64,000 nucleotides of DNA from Prochlorococcus sp. AG-402-G10 (lineage in GTDB: Bacteria; Cyanobacteriota; Cyanobacteriia; PCC-6307; Cyanobiaceae). The stretch's first letter is position 1. Each line of letters opens with the position of its first letter. The stretch covers positions 1 to 64,000 of the forward strand of contig QCHT01000003.1 of NCBI GenBank assembly GCA_003279445.1, in the 5' to 3' direction. The position numbers were made by a program, and so were the translations under genes. The notes beneath the pieces were generated by a model. The model saw nothing but the letters and a program-made list of their open reading frames with translations, made no database searches and was not told the origin of the DNA. Below, piece by piece: positions 37,145-46,549 of this stretch.

Positions 37145-38158
37145 CTAATTAGCTTTAACAAGTTCTAGGGAAAAGTCCCAAACATTTTTAGCCGTTACAG
37201 GATCAGTAATACGTTCAGATAATTTCTGAGAGAACGGCTCTCCATCTTTTTTTTGTCTGTTTCCCCAGCTCCAGTGAACTCCAGATGCTCCGAATTCCGG
37301 GTTGGATACAACCTGTGCAACCCTCTTCCCAGCTAAAGATTGACTTACGAAACCACCTGTTATAAACCTTTGAAATAAAGGGAAAAGCCATTGGAAAAGC
37401 TTTGGCGTATTTCTAAAAAGCTTTGTATTTGCAACACAGCCAGGATAAAGAGAGCTAAAAACAACCGGCGAATCTTGAAATCTTCTGTGAAGTTCTTGAA
37501 TAGTAATCATATTGCAAAGCTTGCTGTCTTTATAGGCTTTTCCAGGCTTAAAGCGTTTCCCACTAGCCATCGAAATTGGATCAGTAAAGCCTTGCTTAAA
37601 CCCTGACAAATCACCTAAATCAGCTGGGGCAGGTATAGGAATCTTCCCCCCAAGTTCTTTGTAATTAGCAGTTACTGTTCCAAGCATCACTAATCTTGAG
37701 GATTCAACCCCCCATGATCTTCCTTGCCAAACAGGTCGCTTGGAATTACTTAGGCTTTCTAATAAAAGTTGAATCAACAGAAAATGGCCAAAATGATTTG
37801 TTGCCATAGATAATTCATAACCCTGAGATGATCGCTCGGGGGTTGACAGTCTTGGCTTATAAACTGCTGCATTGCACACCAATGCATCTAAAGGTCCTTC
37901 CAAAGAATCTAAAAGGTTCCTTACTCCCTGACGAACACTGTTTAAATCAGAAAGGTCTATATAAATATGTTCTAGTTGGTTGGGGGACCCAAAAGGTAGG
38001 CCTAATTTCACTGCTGCTTCTTCAGCTTTTAGAGGCGATCTATTTGCTGTAATAACTTTCCAGCCAAGATCAATCAAAGCTTTCACTGCATACAAACCAA
38101 CACCGGATGTCGTTCCAGTTATGAGGACAGTGCCTGGCGCAGATTGAAATGGAGACAT
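37145..38158 (-). CDS. por: Light-dependent protochlorophyllide oxidoreductase
   Basis: A 337-residue short-chain dehydrogenase that needs a photon for each turnover. NADPH site [23 protein letters not shown], and the catalytic YKDSK motif in [12 protein letters not shown], with the POR-type [25 protein letters not shown] and the C-terminal [14 protein letters not shown] are usual in cyanobacterial POR. It converges on chlL, so both systems for the same step sit end to end. Confidence 0.95.
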   Translation of the reverse strand: MSPFQSAPGTVLITGTTSGVGLYAVKALIDLGWKVITANRSPLKAEEAAVKLGLPFGSPNQLEHIYIDLSDLNSVRQGVRNLLDSLEGPLDALVCNAAVYKPRLSTPERSSQGYELSMATNHFGHFLLIQLLLESLSNSKRPVWQGRSWGVESSRLVMLGTVTANYKELGGKIPIPAPADLGDLSGFKQGFTDPISMASGKRFKPGKAYKDSKLCNMITIQELHRRFQDSPVVFSSLYPGCVANTKLFRNTPKLFQWLFPLFQRFITGGFVSQSLAGKRVAQVVSNPEFGASGVHWSWGNRQKKDGEPFSQKLSERITDPVTAKNVWDFSLELVKAN

Positions 38159-38229
38159 ATCTAATTCGTTAACATCTCATTAGTTCACAGTCTAATACCT
38201 GCAAGATAAAAGATATTGCAACAAAATCC

Positions 38230-38640
38230 TTAACGCCAAATAATTCTTCTACTTTTAGGGGCTATCCATTGATCTTGCTCTTCCATTAAGCGGCCTTTTC
38301 CTCCTATCGAGAACAAGCTATCAAACCTTAGATGCAATCTTGTTAGTTTTTCTGTTTCTGCCTTAAGAACAGATGTAATTTCATTATTTCGATTGATTCT
38401 TTGATGTGAAGCAATTCCTAAATTTAGTAAACTTGCTATGGCAATGACAAATAATCCTGACTTTATAAAAAGTGATATTAGAGTATAAGTTAATTCTCGA
38501 TGTTCTTCTTGAAGTTGGAATTCCGAAGCCCTAGTAGCCGCATCAACAGAAGCAATATTCTTCTGAGAAAGTTTCCTAAGCGACTTTCTCCCTATTGCAG
38601 ATGGATTTAATTCGTCGGTAATTAGGACCTGAGGTAGCAC
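38230..38640 (-). CDS. Unrecognised protein with one membrane segment and a coiled coil
   Basis: A 136-residue protein that I cannot place in a named family. Residues 1-50 are polar, 51-77 contain a hydrophobic segment (LISLFIKSGLFVIAIASLLNLG), and 78-115 form a helix likely to coil (NNEITSVLKAETEKL). It ends in a basic segment. The layout recalls FtsL/FtsB-type proteins but no specific match is claimed. It lies 71 nt upstream of por and 70 nt downstream of psaM on the same strand. Confidence 0.7.
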   Translation of the reverse strand: MLPQVLITDELNPSAIGRKSLRKLSQKNIASVDAATRASEFQLQEEHRELTYTLISLFIKSGLFVIAIASLLNLGIASHQRINRNNEITSVLKAETEKLTRLHLRFDSLFSIGGKGRLMEEQDQWIAPKSRRIIWR

Positions 38641-38709
38641 AAATGGTAAAAGATAATCTTAACCTGCTTGTACCGTAAAAGAAAGAAGAATGCCAATAAG
38701 GTAGTTTCT

Positions 38710-38814
38710 TTATGCTCTGCTTAGGCTAATACCTAATCTCAAAGCTAAAATTCCTGCATGCATAACTACCACTAAACAAAGGCCAGCAAGATCAATAGTG
38801 GTTGAAGTCTCCAT
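38710..38814 (-). CDS. psaM: Photosystem I reaction centre subunit XII (PsaM)
   Basis: A 34-residue single-helix protein read directly from the minus strand: it begins METSTTIDLAGL and ends GILALRLGISLSRA. One hydrophobic helix (about 8-25) followed by the LALRLG ending fits PsaM, a small subunit near the PSI trimer centre in thylakoids. Close to the length of known PsaM (about 30). The match is by pattern, without a search, so a different small photosystem protein is a minor alternative. Confidence 0.82.
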   Translation of the reverse strand: METSTTIDLAGLCLVVVMHAGILALRLGISLSRA

Positions 38815-38977
38815 GAAAAGCATAATAACTTTATATATTCTCAGCTTAAATCATCAAAAATGGGGATATTCGCAAGACCCTGTCATGGATTAATGCACTT
38901 TCATATAAATCCCAACATAAAACCCAGCTTTTAAGTCAAGTACCAAAAGCCCTGCTCAATCAATATAAAGTAGAAAC

Positions 38978-39742
38978 ATGTCTCAAAACCTAGTCCAAAC
39001 TGCTCAAATTATAAATTCAGCTCCTTTCAGTGGTCCTGCTCAGATGGCTTGTGATGCAATGATGCTTGAAAAGCTTAGAGGAAGTACTGAAATTTCATTG
39101 TCTGTACGTTTCTACAATTGGAAGGGAATATGGCTGTCTATTGGCCATCACCAAAAAAAATTACCTCAGAAATGGGTCGACCTAGCTAAAGAAAAAAAGC
39201 TGAATATCGTTCGCAGACCTAGTGGTGGAAGCGCAGTCCTTCATGCAGGGGGACTAACTTATTCTCTAGCCTGGCAATCACCTCCAAGAAAAAAACGCCA
39301 AGCTTATGAGGAAGCAAGTCAATGGCTAATTGAAAGTTTCGCTGCACTTAATTTCCCTTTGAAATTTGGAACAGAGAAATCTATTTCTCCCACTGGTAAT
39401 TGTTTTTCAAGCTCAAGCATTGCGGATTTGATCGATGCTCAAGGCAACAAAAGAGTTGGTAGTGCTCAATACTGGCAAGGTGGGAATTTGCTTCAGCATG
39501 GTGAAATCCTTTTAGATCCTCCGATTGATCTTTGGAGAGAAGTCTTTAATACAGCCCCACCACAAGCTGCCCCAAGTAATGTTCCAAGGAATGGTCTTAT
39601 CGATTATTTAACTAAACACTGTGTTTCCTATTGGTCAAGATTTAATTGGATACAAAATGAATTAGGGGAAAATGAATTGGAAAATATTTTCCGAAATTCA
39701 AAAAGTTACTTTATCAAGTTATCTGATAAGAAAAATGAATAA
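38978..39742 (+). CDS. Lipoate-protein ligase A-like protein
   Basis: A 254-residue member of the biotin/lipoate ligase (BPL_LplA_LipB) fold. MACDAMMLEKLRG at the start, YNWKGIWLSIGHHQ, and RRPSGGSAVLHAGGLTYSL, the motif that covers lipoyl-AMP. IADLIDAQGNKRVGSAQYW is the expected lysine-bearing region. It could attach lipoate or octanoate to the H protein or dehydrogenase E2, or may act as an octanoyltransferase-like enzyme; sequence alone does not decide. Confidence 0.85.
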   Translation: MSQNLVQTAQIINSAPFSGPAQMACDAMMLEKLRGSTEISLSVRFYNWKGIWLSIGHHQKKLPQKWVDLAKEKKLNIVRRPSGGSAVLHAGGLTYSLAWQSPPRKKRQAYEEASQWLIESFAALNFPLKFGTEKSISPTGNCFSSSSIADLIDAQGNKRVGSAQYWQGGNLLQHGEILLDPPIDLWREVFNTAPPQAAPSNVPRNGLIDYLTKHCVSYWSRFNWIQNELGENELENIFRNSKSYFIKLSDKKNE

Positions 39743-39822
39743 TTGATTTTCTATTCAGGCAATAAGCCTGGAGAAGAGAACAAGACGTGTAACTCAAGCG
39801 CAACTATATTCATCACTAGCAA

Positions 39823-41109
39823 TCATGATTCCGACCCCTTGTTCTCACTAGGTATTTCTACAAACCATTTATCTAATTCAGATTTCTGAATCAAGCTATT
39901 CTTCATCATTTGTTCTACAAGCTTAACTAAAGATATACCCAAGGGATAAGAATTATTTTTTCTAGCTTCTTCCAAAATAGTTTTTGGAAGTTTAAGTCCA
40001 AGTTCTTTTAAAACAATCTCTGAGAGATCGACCTTGTCAATAGTTCCAGATGGTAAACCTGCAAGATTAAAGACCAATAGTCTTTGATCTTTTTGTTTCT
40101 CTAAGGCTAATACTGCTACCCAAAGGGGACTCTTCTCACTAATTGAAGGTAAATCAGATAGAGGTTTTTTGTAATCAGCCAAGAGATACTGGTTCCAGTG
40201 TTCAAGTGGTACATCTTTAAAAAATTCGGGAGTAATATAACCAACCCATCTTCCAGAACTACATAAAAGAACCCATTCTTTTGAACAATTCTCAATAGAA
40301 GAAATCAAACCTAAGTCACTTAACCGTTTTAATGGTTGATCTTGTTCAAGAACACGAAAACGTCTTTTTGAGATTTCTTTGACAGAAGTATTAGATAAGG
40401 TTTTCTGAACAATTGTTATTTGGTCATGAGACCTTATTGAAGTAAGGCCAAACCAACCGAAGGTTATTAGACAGAGAGCTAAAAAAGCTGCTCCTGGAAC
40501 AGTTAAAGTCAATACACCTAAAATAATTACTCCTAAAGAGAAAAAACGTCCAGAAGCAATTGCTACTCGATGACCTTTCCTTTCACTGCCAGTAAAATAC
40601 CAAGCTAATGATTTAAGAATCACCCCACCATCCAATGGTAATGCTGGTAATAAATTAAAAACTGCCAAGAGTAAATTTATAACACCTATCTGTGTAAGGA
40701 GATTTTGTAGTATTGGGTTGATATTTGCTGACAAAGAGAAGCAAACTATCGAGATAGAGATGCTTGTAATTGGCCCAGCTGAAGCAACTCTAAGTTGACT
40801 CATAGCTGTTGAACTTGGGTTCCCTATACTTTTAATACCACTAAAAGAAAAGATAGTTATGCCATAGACTTTCACTCCTTCATTCAAAGCAGCGAAAGAA
40901 TGAGCAATCTCACGCAAAACAACAGATAACAATAAAAATATCGAGGTTAAAAAGCCGATGCACCAACCTTGCCAGGCTGGGAATTGATCCGCAAATGTTC
41001 TCGAGAACTGGACTTGTGCTATCCGGGTGAAAATTATGAGCATCAGCATCCAACTTGGATGAACTTTTATTGAGATGCCCCTTAGTTTGATCAACTCAAT
41101 ACCGTCCAA
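39823..41109 (-). CDS. M50 (site-2 protease-like) membrane protein with altered zinc motif
   Basis: A 428-residue membrane protein of the Spo4FB/S2P type: five or six transmembrane helices (about 1-215) and a soluble C-terminal part (about 220-428) in the place where CBS domains occur in relatives. The family HExxH motif is RExxH here (VVLREIAHSF, Arg66-Glu67, His70), because codon 66 (40912-40914) reads CGT instead of CAT. The second motif NLLPALPLDGG with Asp160 is intact. It may be an inactive, regulatory protease, or the residue may be a sequence error. It lies convergent with the lipoate-ligase gene. Confidence 0.88.
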   Translation of the reverse strand: MDGIELIKLRGISIKVHPSWMLMLIIFTRIAQVQFSRTFADQFPAWQGWCIGFLTSIFLLLSVVLREIAHSFAALNEGVKVYGITIFSFSGIKSIGNPSSTAMSQLRVASAGPITSISISIVCFSLSANINPILQNLLTQIGVINLLLAVFNLLPALPLDGGVILKSLAWYFTGSERKGHRVAIASGRFFSLGVIILGVLTLTVPGAAFLALCLITFGWFGLTSIRSHDQITIVQKTLSNTSVKEISKRRFRVLEQDQPLKRLSDLGLISSIENCSKEWVLLCSSGRWVGYITPEFFKDVPLEHWNQYLLADYKKPLSDLPSISEKSPLWVAVLALEKQKDQRLLVFNLAGLPSGTIDKVDLSEIVLKELGLKLPKTILEEARKNNSYPLGISLVKLVEQMMKNSLIQKSELDKWFVEIPSENKGSES

Positions 41110-41186
41110 GTTCCTTCTCCATATAAGTAAAAAATGATAAGAGGCTGTTTCAATCCTATAAAGGTAATAGTTAATTGAGTTTGATC

Positions 41187-41858
41187 ATGAAAACTCAAAC
41201 ATCACCATCTGTAAAGATCTGTGGCATCACACAAATTGAACAAGCTCTAGAAATTGCTTCCTTAGGAGTTGATGCAATTGGCGTAATAGGTGTAGAAAGC
41301 TCTCCTCGATTCCTATGCGAGAAGAAAAGGCGAACGTTATTCAATGAATTAATTGAAAATGCACCCTCAATTAAGAGGGTCTGGGTTGTCGCCAACTTAG
41401 ACATTAAAGAGATTAGAGAAGGGATAGAGGGGGAAGGCTCACCATCAACTGTGCAACTCCATGGGGGTGAATCAAGAAAGCTTTGCGAAGAGTTGAAAAA
41501 ATCATACCCTGATATTCAATGGTGGAAAGCATTACAAATTCGCCATAAGGCTGACTTGCTTTTAGCAGAAACCTACCAAAACTCTGTCGATGCAATACTT
41601 CTTGATGCTTGGAGTGGAAACATTTTAGGTGGTACCGGCAAGAGACTACCGATAAAATGGCTTGAAAATCTCAATTACAAAATTCCCTGGTGGCTAGCTG
41701 GAGGAATTTCTGATTCTTCTATTGATGAGATTCTTTCAAAAGCTCAACCCTCAGGAATAGATGCTTCTAGTAAGTTAGAAATTGAGCCTGGCATTAAAGA
41801 TATTAAAAAAGTAAAAGCTCTTTTGAACAAATTAAAAAGCCTAAGGAAAATAGATTAA
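41187..41858 (+). CDS. trpF: Phosphoribosylanthranilate isomerase
   Basis: A TIM-barrel isomerase of tryptophan synthesis, about 223 residues. KICGITQ (catalytic Cys), VQLHGGESRKLCEEL, AILLDAWSGNILGGTGKRLPIKW (catalytic Asp) and WWLAGGISDSSI. The ATG at 41187 is preferred over an in-frame TTG at 41175. It is separate from trpA, so the pathway is scattered. It is divergent from the M50 gene. Confidence 0.95.
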   Translation: MKTQTSPSVKICGITQIEQALEIASLGVDAIGVIGVESSPRFLCEKKRRTLFNELIENAPSIKRVWVVANLDIKEIREGIEGEGSPSTVQLHGGESRKLCEELKKSYPDIQWWKALQIRHKADLLLAETYQNSVDAILLDAWSGNILGGTGKRLPIKWLENLNYKIPWWLAGGISDSSIDEILSKAQPSGIDASSKLEIEPGIKDIKKVKALLNKLKSLRKID

Positions 41859-41988
41859 GGGCAGTAGGAACTTACTGAAATTAAATATTAGCTCTCAAAA
41901 TATAAAAAATATTTTCTTCCCTAAATTCAATCAACTATATCTTTCCAATAGATATAAGCAATGAAAACCGCGTCAAGGAATTGTAACC

Positions 41989-42735
41989 CTAATAATTCTT
42001 AGAAGCACTTGATTGTTGTCTAACAAGTTCAAAGAATTCCTGCTTTAAGCTTGAATCATGACGAAAATCACCTCTAACTACTGAGTTAATCATGCTAGTG
42101 TCAGGTTCTTTAACCCCTCGCCATTTCATACAGTAATGTTGCGCCTTTACAATAATCCCCAAACCTTTAGGTTCACATAGACGTTCTATTTCATCAGCAA
42201 GGATCATCACTGCTTCCTCTTGTATATGAGGCCTAGAAAAAACCCAATCAGCAACTCTTGCAAACTTTGAAAGACCAATCACTTTTTCACCTGGTTTAAT
42301 TCCAATCCAACAATCACCTAAAATTGGCACTAAATGATGCGAGCAAGCAGATCTAACAGTAATAGGTCCAACAGTATATATTTCATCTAAGTTCTTATCA
42401 TTTGGGAAACTGGTAACTTTTGGTTGTTCGTAAAACCTGCCTTTGAAAACTTCATTTATATACATTCTTGACACTCTTTCTGCGGTCTCTTGAGTATTAT
42501 GATCATTATCAATATCAATCAATAGAGTCTTTAGTAAATCTCTTACTCGAGTAGCAACTTCCTTTTCAAGAGTAGTTAATTCACCTGGTAAAATGTAATC
42601 GGCAATATTATCATTTGCATGAAACCTAGCCCCTTCAGACTTAATACGCTCACGAATTATTTCTGATACTAATTTGCAGGAGAACTTTTCTTGTAGATCA
42701 TCTTTAATATTCTCATTAGGTGCTGTAGAAGTCAT
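41989..42735 (-). CDS. folE: GTP cyclohydrolase I
   Basis: A 248-residue homomeric enzyme converting GTP to dihydroneopterin triphosphate for folate and pterin synthesis. Zinc ligands are in SACSHHLVP and in the C-terminal HYCMKWRGVKEPD. KVIGLSKFARVADWVFSRPHIQEEAV is the central helix. The CSHH and WIGIKP variants mark a subgroup common in bacteria rather than the E. coli form. The N-terminal 60 residues are variable. Confidence 0.93.
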   Translation of the reverse strand: MTSTAPNENIKDDLQEKFSCKLVSEIIRERIKSEGARFHANDNIADYILPGELTTLEKEVATRVRDLLKTLLIDIDNDHNTQETAERVSRMYINEVFKGRFYEQPKVTSFPNDKNLDEIYTVGPITVRSACSHHLVPILGDCWIGIKPGEKVIGLSKFARVADWVFSRPHIQEEAVMILADEIERLCEPKGLGIIVKAQHYCMKWRGVKEPDTSMINSVVRGDFRHDSSLKQEFFELVRQQSSASKNY

Positions 42736-42833
42736 AAATTCTAGGTTAAAAGAACTGAAACTAAATAACCTTTAATCAAAGAGCTATGACCCTAACATAC
42801 TAAGTTCGCTTTTACCATAAGAAATCACTCATT

Positions 42834-43541
42834 TCAAAGGACACCAGAGGAAGGCATTAAAGTCAAATCATTAATTATTTGAGAATCAGGTTGCATAGCT
42901 AAATGAAGCAATTCTAAGGCTACTTCTTTGACTGAAAGCATTGCTTTACGGTCAAAATCACTTTGGACATATTCAGATTCCCAAAGATCACTATTAACTG
43001 CTCCAAGGGTAAGAGTACATGTCCTGACACCAAATTTCCTCTCTTCTTCAGCCAAGCATTTAGAGAAACTTTCTAAGGCAGCCTTGCTAACACAATAAGC
43101 TCCCCATTGTGGGAAAGAATTTCTTGCTGCATGACTACTCACATTAATGATCAACCCCCTGTTCTTTCTCATCAATGGAACCATTAAAGAACAAATTTGA
43201 AAGATGCTAGTCAAATTCATTTGCATCACCCAATTCCATTTCTCTAATGGCATAGAAACGAGATCCCCAGTCCATGCAACTCCAGCATTATTAATAAGAA
43301 CTGAAGGGTCTAAGCCATTGCTAAGTAATTTCTTAAGTCCTTCCTGGATTTGATTGGGATCCGATAGATCTATGCATTCAAAAAAAACTTGCGTCCCTGA
43401 GGCTTTCAACTCTTCAGAAAGGAATTGAAGTTTTTCTTTCGAGCGAGCTACAAGTAGAAGGTCCCATCCAGCTTTTGCAAATGTCTCTGCAGCAGCTTTT
43501 CCAATCCCTTTAGAGGCACCTGTAATAAGAGCAGTTGCCAA
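42834..43541 (-). CDS. Short-chain dehydrogenase/reductase
   Basis: A 235-residue SDR with TGASKGIGKAAAETFA for the dinucleotide, NNAGVAWTGDL, the catalytic Ser in INVSSHAA and YCVSK for Tyr and Lys. The substrate is unknown. It sits 28 nt after accA on the same strand, in the same run as aar, so a role in fatty acid or fatty aldehyde metabolism is possible but only by position. Confidence 0.86.
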   Translation of the reverse strand: MATALITGASKGIGKAAAETFAKAGWDLLLVARSKEKLQFLSEELKASGTQVFFECIDLSDPNQIQEGLKKLLSNGLDPSVLINNAGVAWTGDLVSMPLEKWNWVMQMNLTSIFQICSLMVPLMRKNRGLIINVSSHAARNSFPQWGAYCVSKAALESFSKCLAEEERKFGVRTCTLTLGAVNSDLWESEYVQSDFDRKAMLSVKEVALELLHLAMQPDSQIINDLTLMPSSGVL

Positions 43542-43569
43542 ATGCAGTCTCCATTAACTTATATAGATT

Positions 43570-44559
43570 CTATGAAATCAACTGGCCTTCTTGCGTGCTT
43601 GGCTCTAAGAAACTACCAATTCTCCGAAATTTCTCGTATCTTTTGTCTCTAAGTGTTTGAACAGGCAGTGCTGATAACTCCATTAAATATTTAAGCAATG
43701 CCTGCTTCAAGGCTTCTCCTGCCTGAAGAGGTGCCCAATTATTCCCACCTGAAGGTTCTTTAATAACTTCATCTACAATCCCTAAACTAAGTAAATCTGT
43801 TCCAGTGATTTTCAATGCTGACGCTGCTTCTGGCGCCTTACCAGCATCTCGCCAAAGAATAGAGGCACAGGCTTCGGGACTAGCAACTGTATAAACACTA
43901 TGTTCAAACATTAGTAACTTATCTGCAACGCCAATTCCTAAAGCACCACCAGAACCGCCTTCACCAATTACTGTTGCTATGATTGGTACCTTCAATCGAA
44001 ACATTTCACGCAAATTCACCGCTATAGCTTCTCCCTGTCCTTGCTCCTCGGCGAGGAGACCAGCATATGCTCCTGGGGTATCAATAAAACAAATAATTGG
44101 CAAATTAAATCGGTCGGCATGATTCATTAATCTCAATGCTTTGCGATAACCTCCTGGCTTAGCCATACCAAAGTTTCTAGCAACATTCTCCTTAGTATCT
44201 CTTCCTTTTTGCTGGCCAATCAACATAACAGCTTTGTCATCAATTCGGGCTATCCCTCCAACTAAGGCGCTGTCATCACTGCAACTCCTATCACCATGTA
44301 ACTCTATCCAGTCTTCGCAAAACATTTGAATGAAGTCAAGAGTACTTGGTCTCTGAGGATGTCTCGCAACTTGTATTTTTTCAGCCGGTGTCAATGCTCT
44401 GAATATTTCGTCCCTTCTTCTTGCAGCAAGTGTTTCCAACTGAAGCAACTGCTGACTAACGTCAACTTCCGAGTCTCTCGCTAACTCTCGAATTTGTTCA
44501 ATCTGCTTTTCAAGTTCAACTAATGGCTTTTCAAATTCCAGAAGATAACGGCGTGCCAT
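43570..44559 (-). CDS. accA: Acetyl-CoA carboxylase carboxyltransferase subunit alpha
   Basis: A 329-residue subunit that transfers the carboxyl group from biotin to acetyl-CoA, the committed step of fatty acid synthesis. [61 protein letters not shown] and [20 protein letters not shown] are hallmark segments. It follows aar by 18 nt, so acyl supply and acyl-ACP reduction are physically linked. Confidence 0.96.
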   Translation of the reverse strand: MARRYLLEFEKPLVELEKQIEQIRELARDSEVDVSQQLLQLETLAARRRDEIFRALTPAEKIQVARHPQRPSTLDFIQMFCEDWIELHGDRSCSDDSALVGGIARIDDKAVMLIGQQKGRDTKENVARNFGMAKPGGYRKALRLMNHADRFNLPIICFIDTPGAYAGLLAEEQGQGEAIAVNLREMFRLKVPIIATVIGEGGSGGALGIGVADKLLMFEHSVYTVASPEACASILWRDAGKAPEAASALKITGTDLLSLGIVDEVIKEPSGGNNWAPLQAGEALKQALLKYLMELSALPVQTLRDKRYEKFRRIGSFLEPSTQEGQLIS

Positions 44560-44577
44560 AGATACAAATGCTAATGA

Positions 44578-45618
44578 TCAGGCATAAACAGCCTGCAAAT
44601 CAGGCTGAAGGCCAAGGACAGAGAAACCATGTTTTAAAGAGGCCTCACCTATGAAATCCATTTTTTCCAACGTAATGTTATTTCTTCCCCAACTAAAATT
44701 GGTGTGGCAGTTCTCAAATTCAAGCAGCATAGCCTCAGCGAAACAAGCAAACATTTGCCTCTGAGGAATCTCCATCTCTGCAATTGCCATCATATTCCAA
44801 CCAATGTCAGTAAAGAATTCGACTATTCCCCCTTTAAGAACATGAATTCCTGAGCCAGCAAATTTCATATCAAGATTTTTTGGATAACCTCCATCAATCA
44901 TTAAACAAGGTTTATGAAGATTACTTTTATCAATCTCAAGATTCTTAGGCAAACTAGCAACCCAAACAACAGCATCCGCCTCTGGCAGAGCTTCTTCTAA
45001 GGAGAGAACTCTTCCTCCTTGAAGACCTTGCTGAAGATCCTTTAATGGTTGCTGCTGGCGGGCTACTAACAACAATTCATGAACACCAGTTCGCTGAGAC
45101 AACCATCTACAAACAGCACTGCCAATATCTCCCGTTGCTCCAACGACAGCAACTTTGGCTTTCTTAAGGTCTATACCAAGTCTAGGAGCATTCATCTCTA
45201 GCTGACGACATATAACCCAAGCTGTATGCGTATTCCCAGTAGTAAACCTTTCCCAGTTAAGGGTGGTATTTCTCACCTGACGATGTTGAAGTAGGTTGAA
45301 ATTCTCAAAAATAATCGAAGTAAATCCGCCAAGTGCCGTAATACTTATGCCCTTCTTCTGAGCTAACTCCATTGCATTGAGAACTTTTCTCCTAGCTGTC
45401 TTAAACCTAGTGAGCATTTCCGGAACAAAGCATGAGTCTATATAAGCTCCCTCAATCCTTTTGCCTATGGCACTAACAATCTCAACATGTTCTACCAACT
45501 GAGGAGGGGCACTGCACCATACATCTAAATCACCCTCTGCAATATGGTTATACCCCAAATCCATTGCCTTTTGCCTGGCATCTTTAAAACTTGTTGAGTG
45601 TCCGATCAATCCAAACAT
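44578..45618 (-). CDS. aar: Long-chain acyl-[acyl-carrier-protein] reductase
   Basis: A 346-residue AAR that reduces C16/C18 acyl-ACP to fatty aldehydes with NADPH, the first step of cyanobacterial alkane synthesis. [18 protein letters not shown] at the start, [13 protein letters not shown], the Rossmann motif [16 protein letters not shown] and [11 protein letters not shown] are typical. It is paired with ado about 150 nt upstream on the same strand and followed by accA, the usual layout in marine picocyanobacteria. Confidence 0.96.
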   Translation of the reverse strand: MFGLIGHSTSFKDARQKAMDLGYNHIAEGDLDVWCSAPPQLVEHVEIVSAIGKRIEGAYIDSCFVPEMLTRFKTARRKVLNAMELAQKKGISITALGGFTSIIFENFNLLQHRQVRNTTLNWERFTTGNTHTAWVICRQLEMNAPRLGIDLKKAKVAVVGATGDIGSAVCRWLSQRTGVHELLLVARQQQPLKDLQQGLQGGRVLSLEEALPEADAVVWVASLPKNLEIDKSNLHKPCLMIDGGYPKNLDMKFAGSGIHVLKGGIVEFFTDIGWNMMAIAEMEIPQRQMFACFAEAMLLEFENCHTNFSWGRNNITLEKMDFIGEASLKHGFSVLGLQPDLQAVYA

Positions 45619-45765
45619 CTTTTAACTAAAAACTTCATTAATGAAGCCAAGCCTTAATTGTTGTTTCACAGATTAAACCATTACGCTGCAGAAGAATCAT
45701 TATTAGCAGTTTTTTAGTGCTAATAAACTAATCAATTAAAGATTTGTACTAATTTAAAGTCCAAG

Positions 45766-46485
45766 CTAGACCAGAGCAGCTAACGCCATTCGAGCTATCT
45801 CTCTAGAATCCAATCCAATCTCCAATAGTGAGTCCTGATAAGCAATCATAAACTCTTCCATTAATTCTTCTTTGTCCATATCAAGAGCTTCAGCATCATC
45901 AGCAACCTGATCAAGCATTGATTTAATAATCGGGAGATTTTCTTTATTTGCCTTCATCAACTCTTCTTTACATGTACTTAAGTTTGCTTTTAACCATTCT
46001 TGTCCGTAATTCAGATGAAGATATTCATCCTTGACAACATTTTCAGTAATTTTTTTTGCGAAAGGATCAGCAACTCTTATGTAAACGTGATAAGCAGATA
46101 TTGCAAAAGCTTCGATAAGGATTGCTTGAATAAGGAAACACGTTGTCAACTTCTGCTCTTTAAAGGCTTTCTGGAAATTACCGTGCAAACGTGAAAAAAA
46201 TTCCTCAGCAAAAGGCATGTCAGCCTTTACGCCAAGATTCCTGCCACAAGCGGTGAAACCTTTCATATGTTTTAGTTCCATAATCGCTAGCTTCTTCAAC
46301 TCATCTGCCTTGTCAGGGATAAGGTTACCTATCGAAAGATAATTGTCATGCGCCTCCTTTTCTCCTTCTATAACAATTGCATTAATCCTGCTATAGGCGT
46401 CTTTGTATTCCTCGGATGTGAAATCTGGAAGGCAAGCCTCTAAGTCATTATTAACTGCAACCTCTGTAGATTCTAGGGTAGGCAT
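45766..46485 (-). CDS. ado: Aldehyde-deformylating oxygenase
   Basis: A ferritin-like di-iron protein of 239 residues that converts fatty aldehyde to an alkane one carbon shorter plus formate. Metal ligands lie in IVIEGEKEAHDNY, AIMELKHMKGF, LIEAFAISAYHVY and VVKDEYLHLNYG. The helix pattern and the C-terminal ESSL-type segment fit. It acts with AAR; pentadecane or heptadecane would be the products. Confidence 0.96.
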   Translation of the reverse strand: MPTLESTEVAVNNDLEACLPDFTSEEYKDAYSRINAIVIEGEKEAHDNYLSIGNLIPDKADELKKLAIMELKHMKGFTACGRNLGVKADMPFAEEFFSRLHGNFQKAFKEQKLTTCFLIQAILIEAFAISAYHVYIRVADPFAKKITENVVKDEYLHLNYGQEWLKANLSTCKEELMKANKENLPIIKSMLDQVADDAEALDMDKEELMEEFMIAYQDSLLEIGLDSREIARMALAALV

Positions 46486-46549
46486 GATTTTTGAAATTCA
46501 CAATATGCGGCACTTTACAGAATTAAATGCAAAATAGCGATATTTTTCC

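Noticed and set aside
39757-39772. CAGGC/GCCTG stem-loop between the lipoate-ligase-like gene and the M50 gene
   Set aside because: The stem is only 5 bp with no T tract on either strand, so a terminator call is not supported.
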